A stretch of 64,000 nucleotides of DNA from Rhodocyclales bacterium. GTDB lineage: Bacteria; Pseudomonadota; Gammaproteobacteria; Burkholderiales; Rhodocyclaceae. Numbering within the stretch: position 1 is the first letter of the stretch; every line of letters begins with the position of its first letter. Position numbers and translations under genes: made by a program. The notes under the pieces are model-generated. The model did no database searches and had not been told where the DNA came from. It worked only from the letters and a program-made list of their open reading frames with translations. Below are positions 1 through 13,150 of this stretch, one piece after another. The DNA is taken from positions 333,401-397,400 of the forward strand of contig JACRPA010000003.1 in NCBI GenBank assembly GCA_016214145.1, in the 5' to 3' direction.

Positions 1-402
1 TCGGCCATCGAGCCGCTCGTGCTGGCGGCCCAGGCGGCGGGCGAGCGGGCAGGCCTCGACCCGCTGCTGCTCGTCGCCGTCATGGCGATCGAGTCGGGCT
101 TCAATCCGATTGCCGAAAGTCCGATGGGCGCCCAGGGGCTGATGCAGGTGATCCCGCGCTTCCACCAGGACAAGGTGGAGGCGGTGTCGGGCAACAGCAG
201 CCTGCTCGACCCGGTTGTGAACATCCACGTCGGCGCGCTCGTGCTGAAGGAATCCATCCGTCGTGCCGGTTCGCTGGAAGCCGGATTGCAGCAGTACGCG
301 GGGGCGGTCAGCGATGATGAAGGCCTCTACGCCGCCAAGGTGCTGGCGGAGAAGCAGCGCATCGAATCCGCTTCCCGGCGCGGACGCCAGAACGGCGCCT
401 GA
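1..402 (+). CDS. Lytic transglycosylase, SLT domain (5' end outside window)
   Basis: This is the C-terminal part of a soluble lytic murein transglycosylase-like protein, which would cleave peptidoglycan glycan strands in the periplasm. The frame is open from base 1, so the true start lies upstream; an internal ATG at 19 is not taken as the start. The visible 133 residues contain the family's catalytic glutamate in AIESGFNP and the downstream motif GAQGLMQVIP, followed by the helical LDP.VNI.VGA segment typical of the SLT fold. The last residues are basic and poorly conserved. It ends at a tandem palindromic repeat that also separates it from the convergent aminotransferase. The family call is firm; the exact subclass and substrate cannot be given without the N-terminus. 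Confidence 0.85.
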   Translation, partial: SAIEPLVLAAQAAGERAGLDPLLLVAVMAIESGFNPIAESPMGAQGLMQVIPRFHQDKVEAVSGNSSLLDPVVNIHVGALVLKESIRRAGSLEAGLQQYAGAVSDDEGLYAAKVLAEKQRIESASRRGRQNGA

Positions 403-488
403 GGGCGGGGCAAACCCCGCCCGAGGAAGTACTCCTGGGGTGCGCCTGAGGGCGGGGCAAACCCCGCCCGAGGAAGTACTCCCGGGGC
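395..488. repeat. Tandem 47-bp repeat with GC-rich hairpins
   Basis: Two consecutive 47-bp copies (395-441 and 442-488) are nearly identical. Each contains the palindrome GGCGGGG-CAAA-CCCCGCC followed by AGGAAGTACTC. The first copy covers the last codons of the lytic transglycosylase. The array lies between convergent genes and could end transcription from both sides, although no T-run follows the stem. A related, inverted piece (AGAGTACTTCTTCAGGGCGG) occurs near 49662-49681. Confidence 0.8.
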
Positions 489-498
489 GCGTCCAGTC

Positions 499-1701
499 CT
501 ACTTACCCAAGTGGCGCGCCAGGCGCGCCACGCCTTCCTCCAGCTTGTCCCGCGCCACCGTATAGGCGAAGCGCATGTGGCGTTGCGGGGCGTTATCCCC
601 GAAGTCCAGCCCGGGCGTGATGGCCACGCCGGCCTGCTCGATGAGCTCGCGCGCGAAAACGTCGCTATCCGGCGCGAGATCGGAACAGTCGGCGTAAAGA
701 TAGAACGCCCCGCGCGGTTCGGCGGCGATGCGAAAGCCCAGGCGGCGCAAGGCCGGCAGCAGGAAGTCACGCCGCGCCTGGAACTCGGCGCGCCGGGTTT
801 CCAGCAGGGCAATCGTTTCCGGCCGGAAGGCGGCCAGCGCGGCATGTTGCGCCGGCGTCGAGGGCGAGATGAACAGGTTCTGCGCCAGCTTTTCGATGTC
901 GCGGACGAAGCGCGGCGGGACCACCAGCCAGCCCAGGCGCCAGCCGGTCATGCCGAAATATTTCGAGAAGCTGTTGATGACGAAAACCTCGTCCGACAGG
1001 GAAAGCGCCGTCCGTGCATCGCCACCACCCCCCAAGGGGGTTTCCTTCGGGGCGTATGTGAGTCCATGGTAGATCTCGTCGACCAGCAGCGCGCCGCCGC
1101 GCCCGGCGACGCAGTCGGCCAGCCCGGCCATCGCCTCGGGGGAAATCATGGTGCCGGTGGGATTGGCCGGCGAGGCGACCAGCAGGCCCTTGCTGCGGTT
1201 CGTCCAGTGCTGCGCGACCTGCTCCGCCGTGGGTTGATAGCCGGTTTCCGGTCCGACGAAGAGCGCGCGCGGCACGCCTTCCAGCGTGCGCACGAAGTGG
1301 CGGTTGCAGGGATAGCCGGGGTCGGGCAGGAGCAACTCATCGCCGGGATCGAGCAGCGCCGCCAGGGCCAGCAGCAGCGCCCCGGAAGCGCCGGCGGTGA
1401 CGGCGATGCGCTCGGGGGAGATGCGGACGCCGTAGCGATCGGCATAGAAGCGGGCAATCGCCTCGCGCAGTGCGGGAATGCCCAGGGCCGGCGTGTAGAA
1501 GACCTGGCCGCCACGGATGAATTCGCTGGCCGCCTCGATTACTGGCTGCGGCGTCGGAAAGTCCGGTTCGCCCACTTCCATGTGGATGATGCTGCGGCCC
1601 TCGGCTTCAAGTTGCCTTGCGCGCGTGAGCAGTTCCATCACATGGAAGGGCGCGATGTCGACCATGCGCCGGGCGGAAGCCGGCTGGTTGTCGCGAGTCA
1701 T
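499..1701 (-). CDS. PLP-dependent class I/II aminotransferase
   Basis: The 400-residue protein is a fold-type I aminotransferase of the aspartate aminotransferase superfamily, cytosolic, moving an amino group between an amino acid and a 2-oxo acid. Visible family marks are the N-terminal GEPDFPTP segment, the cofactor-contact region ASPANPTGT, DEIYHGL, and the PLP-lysine segment SFSKYFGMTGWRLGW, with the Arg of MRFAYT near the end. Length fits the family (about 390-410). ATG at 1701 is the first in-frame methionine. The segment PKETPLGGGGD (about residues 213-223) is encoded by a CCCCCCAAGGGGG-type palindrome (around 1026-1056) resembling repeats elsewhere in the window, so it may be a repeat-derived loop. 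Substrate specificity is not deducible. Confidence 0.9.
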   Translation of the reverse strand: MTRDNQPASARRMVDIAPFHVMELLTRARQLEAEGRSIIHMEVGEPDFPTPQPVIEAASEFIRGGQVFYTPALGIPALREAIARFYADRYGVRISPERIAVTAGASGALLLALAALLDPGDELLLPDPGYPCNRHFVRTLEGVPRALFVGPETGYQPTAEQVAQHWTNRSKGLLVASPANPTGTMISPEAMAGLADCVAGRGGALLVDEIYHGLTYAPKETPLGGGGDARTALSLSDEVFVINSFSKYFGMTGWRLGWLVVPPRFVRDIEKLAQNLFISPSTPAQHAALAAFRPETIALLETRRAEFQARRDFLLPALRRLGFRIAAEPRGAFYLYADCSDLAPDSDVFARELIEQAGVAITPGLDFGDNAPQRHMRFAYTVARDKLEEGVARLARHLGK

Positions 1702-1714
1702 GGGGTGTTGCCTT

Positions 1715-1781
1715 GTAGGAGCGGGCTTGTACCCCAGGGGTGCTTCCTGCGGGGCGCAATCGCCAGCAAGCTGGCTCCTAC
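1715..1781. repeat. REP palindrome pair (GTAGGAGC type)
   Basis: GTAGGAGCGGGCTTG on the left is matched by CAAGCTGGCTCCTAC on the right, forming a long imperfect hairpin between the aminotransferase and pckG. The spacer holds a second element, CCCCAGGGGTGCTTCCTGCGGGGCG, split here as CCCCAGGGGTGC and TTCCTGCGGGGCG. Further copies of the GTAGGAGC type lie at 14801, 18133 and 59359. Confidence 0.85.
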
Positions 1782-1791
1782 ACGGCGGGGG

Positions 1792-3633
1792 TCACTCGAG
1801 GCCGCCGAAGTTCATGCGGAAGAGTTCGCGCTTGAGCACCAGTTGCTTGGGCAGGCGCTCCTTCAGCTTGTCGAACAGTTCGCCGTGCAGGTCGAGCTCC
1901 TCCTGCCACATTTGCGTGTCGACGCGGGTGAGTTCCTGGAACTGCTCGCGCTTGACGTCTTCCAGCCCCGTCCAGTCGAGATCCTCGAAGCGCGGCATCC
2001 AGCCGAGCGGGGTCTGCTGTGCGCCGATGCGGCCCTTGACGCGGTCCACGATCCATTTCAGCACGCGCATGTTCTCGCCGAAGCCGGGCCACATGAAGTT
2101 GCCCTTCTCGTCCTGGCGGAACCAGTTCACGGTGAAGATGCGCGGCGGGTTGTCGACGACATGCCCCATGCGCAGCCAGTGGTTGAAGTAGTCGCCCATG
2201 TGATAGCCGCAGAAGGGCAGCATGGCGAAGGGGTCGCGGCGCACCTGGCCGATCTTGCCGGCGGCGGCGGCGGTGGTCTCCGAACCCAGCGTGGCGGCCA
2301 TGTAGACGCCGTAGTTCCAGTTGAAGGCCTCGAACACCAGCGGCACGGTGGTGGAGCGGCGGCCGCCGAAGATGAAGGCGGCAATGGGCACGCCGGCCGG
2401 ATCCTCCCAGTTCGGGTCAAGCGACGGGCACTGGCTGGCGGGTGCGGTGAAGCGGGCGTTGGGGTGCGCCGCCGGGCGGCCGCAGCCGGGCGTCCACTCC
2501 TTGCCGGTCCAGTCGGTGAGCTTCTCGGGCGGCTGCTTGCTCATGCCTTCCCACCAGACGTCGCCGTCCGGCGTGAGCGCCACGTTGGTATAGATGATGT
2601 TGGCGTGGAGCGTCGCCATGGCGTTGAAGTTGGACTTCTCCGAGGTGCCGGGGGCGACGCCGAAGTAGCCGGCCTCCGGGTTGATGGCGTAGAGGCGGCC
2701 ATCCTTGCCCGGCTTGATCCAGGCGATGTCGTCGCCCACGGTGGTGACTTTCCAGCCGCCGAGAGTCATCGGCGGAATCAGCATGGCGAAGTTGGTCTTG
2801 CCGCAGGCGCTGGGGAAGGCCGCCGCGACATAGCTCTTTTCGCCTTCGGGGGACTCCACGCCGAGGATCAGCATGTGCTCGGCGAGCCAGCCCTGGTCGC
2901 GCGCCATGGTCGAGGCGATGCGCAGGGCGAAGCACTTCTTGCCGAGCAGGGCGTTGCCGCCGTAGCCTGAGCCGTAGGACCAGATCTCCCGCGTCTCGGG
3001 GAAGTGCACGATGTACTTGGTGTCCTTGTTGCAGGGCCAGCGCACGTCCTGCCGGCCCGGTTCGACCGGGTGTCCGACGCTGTGCAGGCAGGGCACGAAC
3101 TCGCCGTCCTCGCCGAGGACGTCATACACCGCCTTGCCCATGCGCGTCATGATGCGCATGTTGGTGACGACATAGGGCGAATCGGAGATTTCCACGCCGA
3201 TGTGGGCGATCGGGCTGCCGAGGGGGCCCATGCTGAAGGGGATGACGTACAGGGTGCGGCCGCGCATGCAGCCGCTGAAGAGGCCCTTCAGGGTCGCCTT
3301 CATCTTCGCCGGATCTTCCCAGTTGTTGTTGGGGCCGGCGTCGTCCTTGTGCTGCGAGCAGATGAAGGTGCGGTCTTCGACGCGCGCCACGTCGGACGGG
3401 TCCGACCAGGCCAGGTAGGAATTCGGACGCTTTTCCGGGTTGAGCTTGATCAGGCTTCCCGAAGCGACCATCTCGCCGCACAGGCGGTCGTATTCCTCCT
3501 CGGAACCGTCGGCCCAGGCGATGCGGTCGGGCTGGGTGAGGGTGGCGATTTCCGCAACCCAGGCCTTGAGGCGGGCATGGCGGACGTAGGCGGGTGCGTT
3601 GATTGCGGCGGGATCGGAAAAGCGCTGGTTCAT
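1792..3633 (-). CDS. pckG: Phosphoenolpyruvate carboxykinase (GTP)
   Basis: The 613-residue enzyme converts oxaloacetate and GTP to phosphoenolpyruvate, CO2 and GDP, the first committed step of gluconeogenesis in the cytosol. Length is typical of the GTP family (about 600-620), not the ATP family (about 530). The hallmark FPSACGKTN nucleotide loop with its reactive cysteine lies near residue 275, followed by DDIAW, a Mn/nucleotide-binding motif; FIFGGRRS is also present. ATG at 3633 has GGAG about 11 bases upstream. It is divergent from maeB, so both ends of the PEP-pyruvate-oxaloacetate node share one 213-bp control region. A REP element follows the gene. Confidence 0.97.
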   Translation of the reverse strand: MNQRFSDPAAINAPAYVRHARLKAWVAEIATLTQPDRIAWADGSEEEYDRLCGEMVASGSLIKLNPEKRPNSYLAWSDPSDVARVEDRTFICSQHKDDAGPNNNWEDPAKMKATLKGLFSGCMRGRTLYVIPFSMGPLGSPIAHIGVEISDSPYVVTNMRIMTRMGKAVYDVLGEDGEFVPCLHSVGHPVEPGRQDVRWPCNKDTKYIVHFPETREIWSYGSGYGGNALLGKKCFALRIASTMARDQGWLAEHMLILGVESPEGEKSYVAAAFPSACGKTNFAMLIPPMTLGGWKVTTVGDDIAWIKPGKDGRLYAINPEAGYFGVAPGTSEKSNFNAMATLHANIIYTNVALTPDGDVWWEGMSKQPPEKLTDWTGKEWTPGCGRPAAHPNARFTAPASQCPSLDPNWEDPAGVPIAAFIFGGRRSTTVPLVFEAFNWNYGVYMAATLGSETTAAAAGKIGQVRRDPFAMLPFCGYHMGDYFNHWLRMGHVVDNPPRIFTVNWFRQDEKGNFMWPGFGENMRVLKWIVDRVKGRIGAQQTPLGWMPRFEDLDWTGLEDVKREQFQELTRVDTQMWQEELDLHGELFDKLKERLPKQLVLKRELFRMNFGGLE

Positions 3634-3734
3634 GGTGCTGAATCTCCAGTACGAATCGTTGCTTGAAGTCGGTTTGCGGCTGGCCGGGATCGCTTTGCTT
3701 CGGCGGCAGCGGGTTTGGGCGGGATGTGCGCGAT

Positions 3735-3763
3735 TTGAGGCGGAAAGTGCAATGCAATATTAT
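3735..3763 (+). promoter_or_regulatory. Sigma-70-type promoter for maeB
   Basis: A -35 box TTGAGG (3735-3740) is separated by 17 bp from a -10 box TATTAT (3758-3763), about 83 bp before the maeB ATG. The complementary strand of the same -10 reads CATAAT and could serve divergent pckG, so the two promoters may overlap. This is a sequence match only. Confidence 0.55.
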
Positions 3764-3846
3764 GCCACAACCCCAATGACCCGATAAACTCCACTATTCA
3801 GCCGGGCGTCCCGTGCCCGGTAGTGCAACGACAAGGATCGACGAAG

Positions 3847-6120
<2,274 letters not shown>

Positions 6121-6197
6121 AGGAGGAACACAATAGCCTTCAAGGCCGCACCGCCTCGGCCGTTACTGTTGAAATGACCGAAGGAAATCCCTGCGGG

Positions 6198-7340
6198 ATG
6201 AAAGTCAGCCCGGACAAGACGGCGTTGATCCTGACCGGGGGCGGCGCGCGCGCCGCCTACCAGGTCGGCGTGCTGGGGGCCATCAGCGAGTTGCTGCCCG
6301 ACCCCGGCCGCAACCCCTTTCCGATCATATGCGGCACCTCCGCCGGCGCCATCAATGCCGCCTCGCTGGCCTGCTTCGCCCAGGATTTCGACAAGGGCGT
6401 GCGCTATCTGCAGGATGTCTGGCGGAACTTTCATGCCGCCAAGGTCTATCGCGCCGATGCGCTGGGCATAGGCGCCAGCGGCCTGAACTGGCTGTCGGCC
6501 TTCATGTTCGGCTGGCTCTTCAAGCACAGCCCGCGCTCCCTGCTCGACAACACCCCGCTGCGGCACCTGATCGAGCGCAACCTGGATTTCGGCAAAATCG
6601 ACGCCGCCATCGAAAGTGGCGCGCTGTATGCCGTGTCGATCACCGCATCGGGTTACCTGACCGGCAACAGCGTCAGCTTCTTCCAGGCCGCCGAGGCGGC
6701 GGAAACCTGGAAGCGCACCCATCGGGCCGGCGCGCGGACGCGCATCGGTGTCGACCACCTGCTCGCCTCCAGCGCCATTCCCTTCATTTTCCCGGCCATC
6801 AAGATCCACCGCGAGTACTTCGGCGATGGTTCGATGCGCCAGCTGGCGCCCGTATCTCCCGCCATCCATCTCGGCGCCGAGCGCATCCTGGTGGTGGGCG
6901 CCGGCCGCATGGAGGACGAGAAGCGGTCAAGACGGGGCGACGTCTATCCGCCGCTGGCCCAGATCGCCGGCCACGCCCTGTCGTCGATCTTTCTCGACAG
7001 TCTGCACGTCGATCTGGAGCGCCTGCAACGCATCAACAACACGGTCTCCATCATTCCCCGGGACGTGCGGGAGAAAGCCGGTTTGCCGCTGCGCAGGATA
7101 GAGGCGCTGGTGATTTCCCCGTCGCAGCGCCTGGATTACATGGCCGCTCGCCATGTCAAAAGTTTGCCCTGGCCGGTGCGGGCCATGCTGCGCGGCATCG
7201 GCGCCACCAGCAAGGCCGGCTCGGCACTGGCAAGCTACCTCCTGTTCGAGCAGTCCTACACCCGCGCCTTGATCGAACTCGGCTATACGGATACGATGGC
7301 GCGCCGGGAGGAAGTGCGCACTTTTCTCAAAATAGCCTAG
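6198..7340 (+). CDS. Patatin-like phospholipase
   Basis: This is a cytosolic or membrane-associated acyl hydrolase of about 380 residues. It starts with the patatin oxyanion loop [11 protein letters not shown], followed by the nucleophile elbow GTSAG (GxSxG) and the catalytic aspartate in the DGSMRQ segment, so the Ser-Asp dyad is complete. Start choice is uncertain: ATG at 6198 puts the catalytic core at the usual distance, while ATG at 6174 would add eight residues; neither has a strong ribosome binding site. The C-terminal half resembles other bacterial patatins with a helical [10 protein letters not shown] segment. Its lipid substrate is not known. It lies 77 bp after maeB and ends inside a terminator. 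Confidence 0.85.
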   Translation: MKVSPDKTALILTGGGARAAYQVGVLGAISELLPDPGRNPFPIICGTSAGAINAASLACFAQDFDKGVRYLQDVWRNFHAAKVYRADALGIGASGLNWLSAFMFGWLFKHSPRSLLDNTPLRHLIERNLDFGKIDAAIESGALYAVSITASGYLTGNSVSFFQAAEAAETWKRTHRAGARTRIGVDHLLASSAIPFIFPAIKIHREYFGDGSMRQLAPVSPAIHLGAERILVVGAGRMEDEKRSRRGDVYPPLAQIAGHALSSIFLDSLHVDLERLQRINNTVSIIPRDVREKAGLPLRRIEALVISPSQRLDYMAARHVKSLPWPVRAMLRGIGATSKAGSALASYLLFEQSYTRALIELGYTDTMARREEVRTFLKIA

Positions 7341-7391
7341 GCTTCAAATATCGAAGCCACTTGAGGAAAGCAAGCTAACAGGCTATTTTTT
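7329..7391 (+). terminator. Rho-independent terminator after patatin gene
   Basis: AAAATAGCCT (7329-7338) pairs perfectly with AGGCTATTTT (7380-7389) and runs into a T tract. An inner hairpin GGCTTC/GAAGCC sits in the loop. The left arm overlaps the last codons of the patatin gene. Confidence 0.75.
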
Positions 7392-7392
7392 A

Positions 7393-7420
7393 TTGTAAAT
7401 TTCGTTTTTGGTGCTAAACT
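7393..7420 (+). promoter_or_regulatory. Extended -10 promoter for pbpG
   Basis: TTGTAA (7393-7398), 16 bp, then TGC-TAAACT (-10 at 7415-7420, with the TGn extension). It lies in a locally AT-rich stretch directly downstream of the patatin terminator and about 33 bp before the GTG start of pbpG. Confidence 0.5.
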
Positions 7421-7452
7421 CGAAAAACCTTGGGCACAATAAGGAAGATTGC

Positions 7453-8409
7453 GTGAAATTCAAGCTGACGACCCTGCTGGCGATGTGTGCGGCCCTGGCC
7501 ATCGGCACGCTGAGCCCCGCCGCGCCGGCCCAGGCGGCCACGATCAAGAAACCGGCCAAGCCCAAGGCCAAGCCCGCGAAGAAAGTCGAGAAGCGCGCCG
7601 AGGCGCAGGATTCCGACAACCTGCTGCTGCAGTCTTCCGCCGTGCTGGTGCAGGACCAGTCCTCCGGCGACGTCCTGTTCGAGAAGAATTCCGACGCGGT
7701 GCTCCCGATCGCCTCCATCACCAAGCTGATGACGGCGATGGTCGTGCTGGATGCCCAGCTTTCCCTGACCGAGACGCTCACCATCGGCCAGGAGGATGTG
7801 GACACCCTGAAGGGGACCCGTTCGCGCCTGAAGGTCGGCGCCCAGCTTTCCCGCGAGGACATGCTGCTGCTGGCGCTGATGGCGTCCGAGAATCGCGCGG
7901 CTTCCGCGCTGTCGCACCACTACCCGGGCGGCGCCGCGGCGTTCATCGAGGCCATGAACCACAAGGCGGCCGCGATCGGGCTCAAGGACACCCATTTCTC
8001 CGATCCCACCGGGCTGACCGCCGCCAACGTTTCCAGCGCGCGCGACCTGACCAAGATGGTGTCCGCGGCTTCCCACTACCCGCTCATCCGCGAACTGTCC
8101 ACGACGAGCGAGCGCACCATGCTGGTGGGCGGGCGCCCGATCGCCTTCCATAACACCAACACCCTGGTGCGCAGCCCGGCCTCAGGCTGGGAAATCGCCG
8201 TGTCGAAAACCGGCTACATCCGCGAGGCGGGCAAGTGCCTCGTGATGCAAGCCTGGCTCAACAACAAGCCGGTGGTCATCGTGCTGCTGGATTCCTGGGG
8301 CCGGCTGACGCGCATCGGCGACGCCAACCGCATCAAGCGCTGGATCGAGAACGCCTCGACCGGCGCGGGACGGCCGAGCGCCGCGTTGAATCGGCGCACG
8401 GCCGGCTAG
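7453..8409 (+). CDS. pbpG: D-alanyl-D-alanine endopeptidase (PBP7/8)
   Basis: A 318-residue periplasmic serine hydrolase of the low-molecular-weight penicillin-binding proteins, cutting D-Ala-mDAP cross-links in peptidoglycan. The three active-site motifs are present: SITK (SxxK), SEN (SxN), and SKTG (KTG). An N-terminal hydrophobic signal segment (residues about 4-30) ends near AQAA and is followed by a Lys/Pro/Ala-rich linker. GTG at 7453 is chosen because AAGGA lies 8 bases upstream and the signal peptide then begins with VKFK; an ATG at 7408 lies upstream of the ribosome binding site. It ends at a strong terminator shared with the convergent iclR gene. Confidence 0.9.
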   Translation: MKFKLTTLLAMCAALAIGTLSPAAPAQAATIKKPAKPKAKPAKKVEKRAEAQDSDNLLLQSSAVLVQDQSSGDVLFEKNSDAVLPIASITKLMTAMVVLDAQLSLTETLTIGQEDVDTLKGTRSRLKVGAQLSREDMLLLALMASENRAASALSHHYPGGAAAFIEAMNHKAAAIGLKDTHFSDPTGLTAANVSSARDLTKMVSAASHYPLIRELSTTSERTMLVGGRPIAFHNTNTLVRSPASGWEIAVSKTGYIREAGKCLVMQAWLNNKPVVIVLLDSWGRLTRIGDANRIKRWIENASTGAGRPSAALNRRTAG

Positions 8410-8429
8410 ACCGCCTCGACAAGGACAAC

Positions 8430-8458
8430 AGGCCGGCAGATCGCCGGCCTATTTTTTT
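8430..8458. terminator. Bidirectional terminator between pbpG and iclR
   Basis: AGGCCGGC (8430-8437) pairs with GCCGGCCT (8443-8450), followed by ATTTTTTT on the plus strand. The stop codon of the convergent iclR gene lies in the right arm. Confidence 0.85.
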
Positions 8459-9219
8459 GGCGTGTAGCCGAGGGCGTGCGAGATGCCGTCGGCGGCCTGC
8501 TTGATGAGCGGGATCCATTCGGCATCGTAGCGCTCGGCGGGCGCCGAGACGGAGAGGCCGGCGACCAGCTCGCCGGAATCGTCGTGCACCGGCGCGGCGA
8601 TGCAGCGCAGGCCCTGCTCGATTTCCTCGTTGTCGAAGGCGACGCCGTGGCGGCGCACGCGGTCGAGTTCCTTTTCCAGGGCCGGCAGGCTGGTCAGCGA
8701 GGTCGGCGTGAAGCCGGGCAGGCCGCTGCGCTTGGCGTACTCGCGCAGTTTCTGCAGGCCGTCCTCGACGAGGAACAGCTTGCCGACGGCGGTGGCGTGC
8801 AGCGGCGCGCGGGCGCCGACGAGGTGCACCACGCGCACCGAGGAGCGGCCGCTGGAGGTGCGCTCGACGTAGATGATCTCGTCGTCGTGCCGGATGCCGA
8901 GGTTGACGCTCTCGCCGATCTGGCCGTGCAGGGCCTGCATGTAGGGCAGCGCCACCTGGCGGATGTTGATGCGCGACTTGACGATGTTGCCCAGCTCGAG
9001 CAGGCGGATGCCGAGGCGGTAGGCGCCCGGTTCGGCGCGCTCGACGAAACCGCTGGCCGTCATGGCGCCGAGGATGCGGTGGGCGGTGGACGGATGCAGG
9101 CCGGTCTCCTGCGACAGCAGCTTCAGGCTGACGGCGTCGTGGTGGTGCGCCAGCACGTCGAGCAGCGTCACCATGCGCTCGATGACCTGGATGGAGCTTT
9201 TCGCTTCGGGCTGGGGCAA
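8449..9219 (-). CDS. IclR-family transcriptional regulator
   Basis: The 256-residue protein has an N-terminal winged helix (about residues 10-75, with the helix-turn-helix LSQETGLHPSTAHRIL) and a C-terminal IclR effector domain (about 80-250, including RHDDEIIYVER and the GLRCIAAPV region). IclR proteins bind DNA as dimers or tetramers and sense small organic acids. It is divergent from the lut operon with about 90 bp between, which suggests it controls that operon. The effector would then be a hydroxyacid or its oxidation product; this is inference from position. Length and domain order are normal for the family. Confidence 0.9.
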   Translation of the reverse strand: MPQPEAKSSIQVIERMVTLLDVLAHHHDAVSLKLLSQETGLHPSTAHRILGAMTASGFVERAEPGAYRLGIRLLELGNIVKSRINIRQVALPYMQALHGQIGESVNLGIRHDDEIIYVERTSSGRSSVRVVHLVGARAPLHATAVGKLFLVEDGLQKLREYAKRSGLPGFTPTSLTSLPALEKELDRVRRHGVAFDNEEIEQGLRCIAAPVHDDSGELVAGLSVSAPAERYDAEWIPLIKQAADGISHALGYTPKK

Positions 9220-9311
9220 GATCGGCTTCCGTTGAATCGAATGGCGGAATACTATATCAGATCGTGAAAACCGGACTGCGGCAGACAGCCGCGGCGCGCA
9301 ACGGAGAGAGG

Positions 9312-10046
9312 ATGAAAGTAGGCCTGTTCGTCACCTGCCTGGTCGACCTGATGCGGCCGCGCATCGGCTTCGCCGCGCTGCGCCTGCTGGAGGCGGCCGG
9401 CTGCGAAGTGGTCGTGCCGACGAGCCAGACCTGCTGCGGCCAGCCGGCGTACAACTCCGGCGATCGCCGCGCCGCCCGCTTGCTGGCGGAGAAGCTGATC
9501 GCCGAATTCGAGGGCTGCGACTGGGTCGTGGCGCCTTCCGGCTCCTGCGCCGGCATGATCCGCGCGCACTATCCCGATCTGTTCGCCGACGATCCCGCCT
9601 GGCTGGAGCGCGCCGCCGCGCTGGGGTCGCGCACCTATGAGCTCGCCGACTTCCTGGCCTCCGTGGCGAAGCTCGACAAGGTGCCGGGCGATTTCACCGG
9701 CACGGTCACCTACCACGACTCCTGCTCCGGCCTGCGCGAGCTGGGCGTGAAGGCGCAGCCGCGAGCGCTGCTGGCGAAGCTGCCCGGCGTGATCCTCAGG
9801 GAAATGAACGGCGCCGAGGAATGCTGCGGTTTCGGCGGCGCCTTCGCCGTCAAGTTCGGCGAGGTCTCGGCTCGCATCGCCGAGAAGAAGTGCGACAACG
9901 TCCGCGCCAGCGGCGCCGACGCCGTGGTGCTGGGCGACCTCGGCTGCATGCTCAATATCGAGGGCAAGCTGCGGCGCATGGGCGACGAGAAGACGCGGGT
10001 GCTGCATATCGCCGAGGTTTTGGCGGGGGATGATGCAAAAGGCTGA
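9312..10046 (+). CDS. lutA: LutA/LldE-type lactate oxidation FeS subunit
   Basis: The 244-residue protein belongs to the CCG-domain (heterodisulfide reductase-like) family and would form, with LutB and LutC, a flavin-independent L-lactate or other 2-hydroxyacid oxidising complex at the membrane. Two cysteine-rich CCG-type motifs are visible: TCCGQPAYNSG in the first half and ECCGFGGAF in the second, plus DSCSGLRELG. ATG at 9312 follows a GGAGAGAG ribosome binding site; the earlier ATG at 9264 lacks one. It leads an operon whose next gene, lutB, is separated by an inverted repeat. Confidence 0.9.
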   Translation: MKVGLFVTCLVDLMRPRIGFAALRLLEAAGCEVVVPTSQTCCGQPAYNSGDRRAARLLAEKLIAEFEGCDWVVAPSGSCAGMIRAHYPDLFADDPAWLERAAALGSRTYELADFLASVAKLDKVPGDFTGTVTYHDSCSGLRELGVKAQPRALLAKLPGVILREMNGAEECCGFGGAFAVKFGEVSARIAEKKCDNVRASGADAVVLGDLGCMLNIEGKLRRMGDEKTRVLHIAEVLAGDDAKG

Positions 10047-10121
10047 ACCACCAAGGCACCAAGACACCAAGAAGCACCAAGATTGCTTGGTGAAACTTGG
10101 TGTCTTGGTGTCTTGGTGGTG
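10047..10121. repeat. Intra-operon inverted repeat, CACCAAGACACCAAG family
   Basis: The left arm is a run of ACCACCAAGGCACCAAGAC units and the right arm its inverse, TTGGTGTCTTGGTGTCTTGG, forming a hairpin with arms of about 30 bp. It fills the gap between lutA and lutB. No transposase or coding capacity is visible. Confidence 0.85.
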
Positions 10122-10130
10122 AAAGGGTTT

Positions 10131-11533
10131 ATGGAAATACGCTCCATGCATTTCAAGGCGCGCGCGTCCGCCGCCGCCGCCGACAAGGCGCTGCAGGCCA
10201 AGCTGGCGACCGCCAAGGGGCTGTTCGTCGAGGGGCGCCGTCGCGCCGTGGCGGAGATCGACCTCGAGGCGACGCGCGAGGCGTCGAAGGACATCCGCAA
10301 CCGCTGCCTCGCCGACCTCGACCTGTGGCTGGAACGCTTCGAGCGGGAAGCGACGCGGCGCGGCGGCCAGGTGCTGTGGGCGCGCGACGGCGCCGAGATC
10401 TGCCGCCTGGTGACGGACATCGCCCGCCGCCACGGCGTCAGGAAGGCCATCAAGTCGAAGTCCATGCTCTCGGAAGAGGCCGGCCTCAACGCCGCGCTGG
10501 AAGCGGCCGGGGTGCAGCCGGTGGAGACCGACCTCGGCGAGTACATCCTGCAGATCAACGACAACGAGCTGCCCTCGCACATCATCGCCCCCGCCATCCA
10601 CAAGACCAAGGAGGAGGTGGCCGAGCTGTTCGCGCGCGTGCACCACAGGCCGCGCAAGACCGACATCGGCGAGATGACGCGCGAGGCGCGCGAGATGCTG
10701 CGCGCGCACTTTCTGTCGGCCGACATGGGCATCTCCGGCGGCAACTTCCTCGTCGCCGAGACCGGCTCGGTGGCGCTGGTCACCAACGAGGGCAACGGCC
10801 GCATGGTGACGACGCTGCCGAAGGTGCACGTCGTCATCACCGGCGTGGAGAAGGTCATCCCGACGCTGGAGGACCTCGCCACGCTGATGCGCATCCTGCC
10901 CCGCTCGGCCACCGGCCAGACCATCTCCAACTATTTTTCCGTTCTGACTGGGGTGAAGCGGCCTGAAGACACCGATGGCCCCGCACACCTGTATTTCATC
11001 CTGGTCGACAACGGCCGCGTCGACCTCGTCGGCAGCGGCTTCCAGGACATGCTGCGCTGCATCCGCTGCGCCGCCTGCATCAACCACTGCCCGGTGTACC
11101 AGACCATCGGCGGCCATGCCTACGGCTGGGTCTATCCCGGCCCGATGGGCTCGGTGCTGACGCCGCTGTATGTCGGCATCGAGAACGCCATCGACCTGCC
11201 GCACGCCGCCACCCTGTGCAACCAGTGCGGCGTCGTCTGCCCGGTGAAGATTCCCTTGCCCGAGCTGATGCGCAAGCTGCGCGAGCAGCAGGTCGAGCGC
11301 GGGCTGCGGCCCTGGGGCGAGCGCGCGGCGCTCAAGCTGTGGGCCTGGCTGGCGCGGCACCCCAGGCTGTATGCGCTGGCGGCGAAGCTTGGCGTGCGCT
11401 ACCTGAACTGGCTGGCGGAAGGCGGGGATCGCATCCGCGTCATGGGCATTGCGCCGTCGTGGACAGCCGGCCGCGATTTCCCCGCGCCGGAAGGCAGGAC
11501 CTTCCGCGAGCAGTATTTGTCGAGGAGAAGCAA

Positions 11534-11537
<4 letters not shown>
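10131..11537 (+). CDS. lutB: LutB/LldF-type lactate oxidation ferredoxin subunit
   Basis: About 468 residues. It has an N-terminal LUD domain shared with LutC (about residues 60-300, SADMGISGGNFLVAETG) and a C-terminal di-cluster ferredoxin part with CIRCAACINHCPVY and CNQCGVVCP, which would bind two 4Fe-4S clusters and carry electrons from the hydroxyacid to the quinone pool. ATG at 10131 gives the family's usual length (about 470); 10146 is an alternative. Its stop overlaps the start of the following aldehyde dehydrogenase by ATGA, showing translational coupling. Confidence 0.92.
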
Positions 11538-13054
<1,517 letters not shown>

Positions 13055-13060
13055 AAAGCA

Positions 13061-13131
13061 TTCACCACGGAGGGCACGGAGCGCACGGAGAATTCATAAT
13101 TCCTGGTGTTTCTCCGTGTCCTCCGTGGTTC
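13061..13131. repeat. Intra-operon inverted repeat, CACGGAGG family
   Basis: TTCACCACGGAGGGCACGGA on the left is matched by CTCCGTGTCCTCCGTGGTT on the right, with about 20 bases between. It fills the space between mmsA and the hydroxyacid dehydrogenase. The pairing continues outward as AAGC/GCTT. Confidence 0.85.
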
Positions 13132-13150
13132 AAGCTTTTTGGGGTTTTCC

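Noticed and set aside
395..488. Tandem repeat considered as a CRISPR fragment
   Set aside because: Two direct copies with no unique spacer, palindromic core, and no cas genes.
511..2970. Long open frame (819 codons) on the plus strand opposite the aminotransferase and pckG
   Set aside because: It is antisense to two firmly recognised genes, reads as Arg/Gly/His-rich low-complexity protein, and is a GC-rich shadow.
3759..3764. CATAAT on the minus strand as a firm pckG promoter
   Set aside because: Its -35 (TTATCG at 17 bp) is poor; kept only as a remark with the maeB promoter.
10047..10121. Inverted repeats as insertion sequences
   Set aside because: No transposase, target duplications or coding capacity; they are small palindromic repeats.
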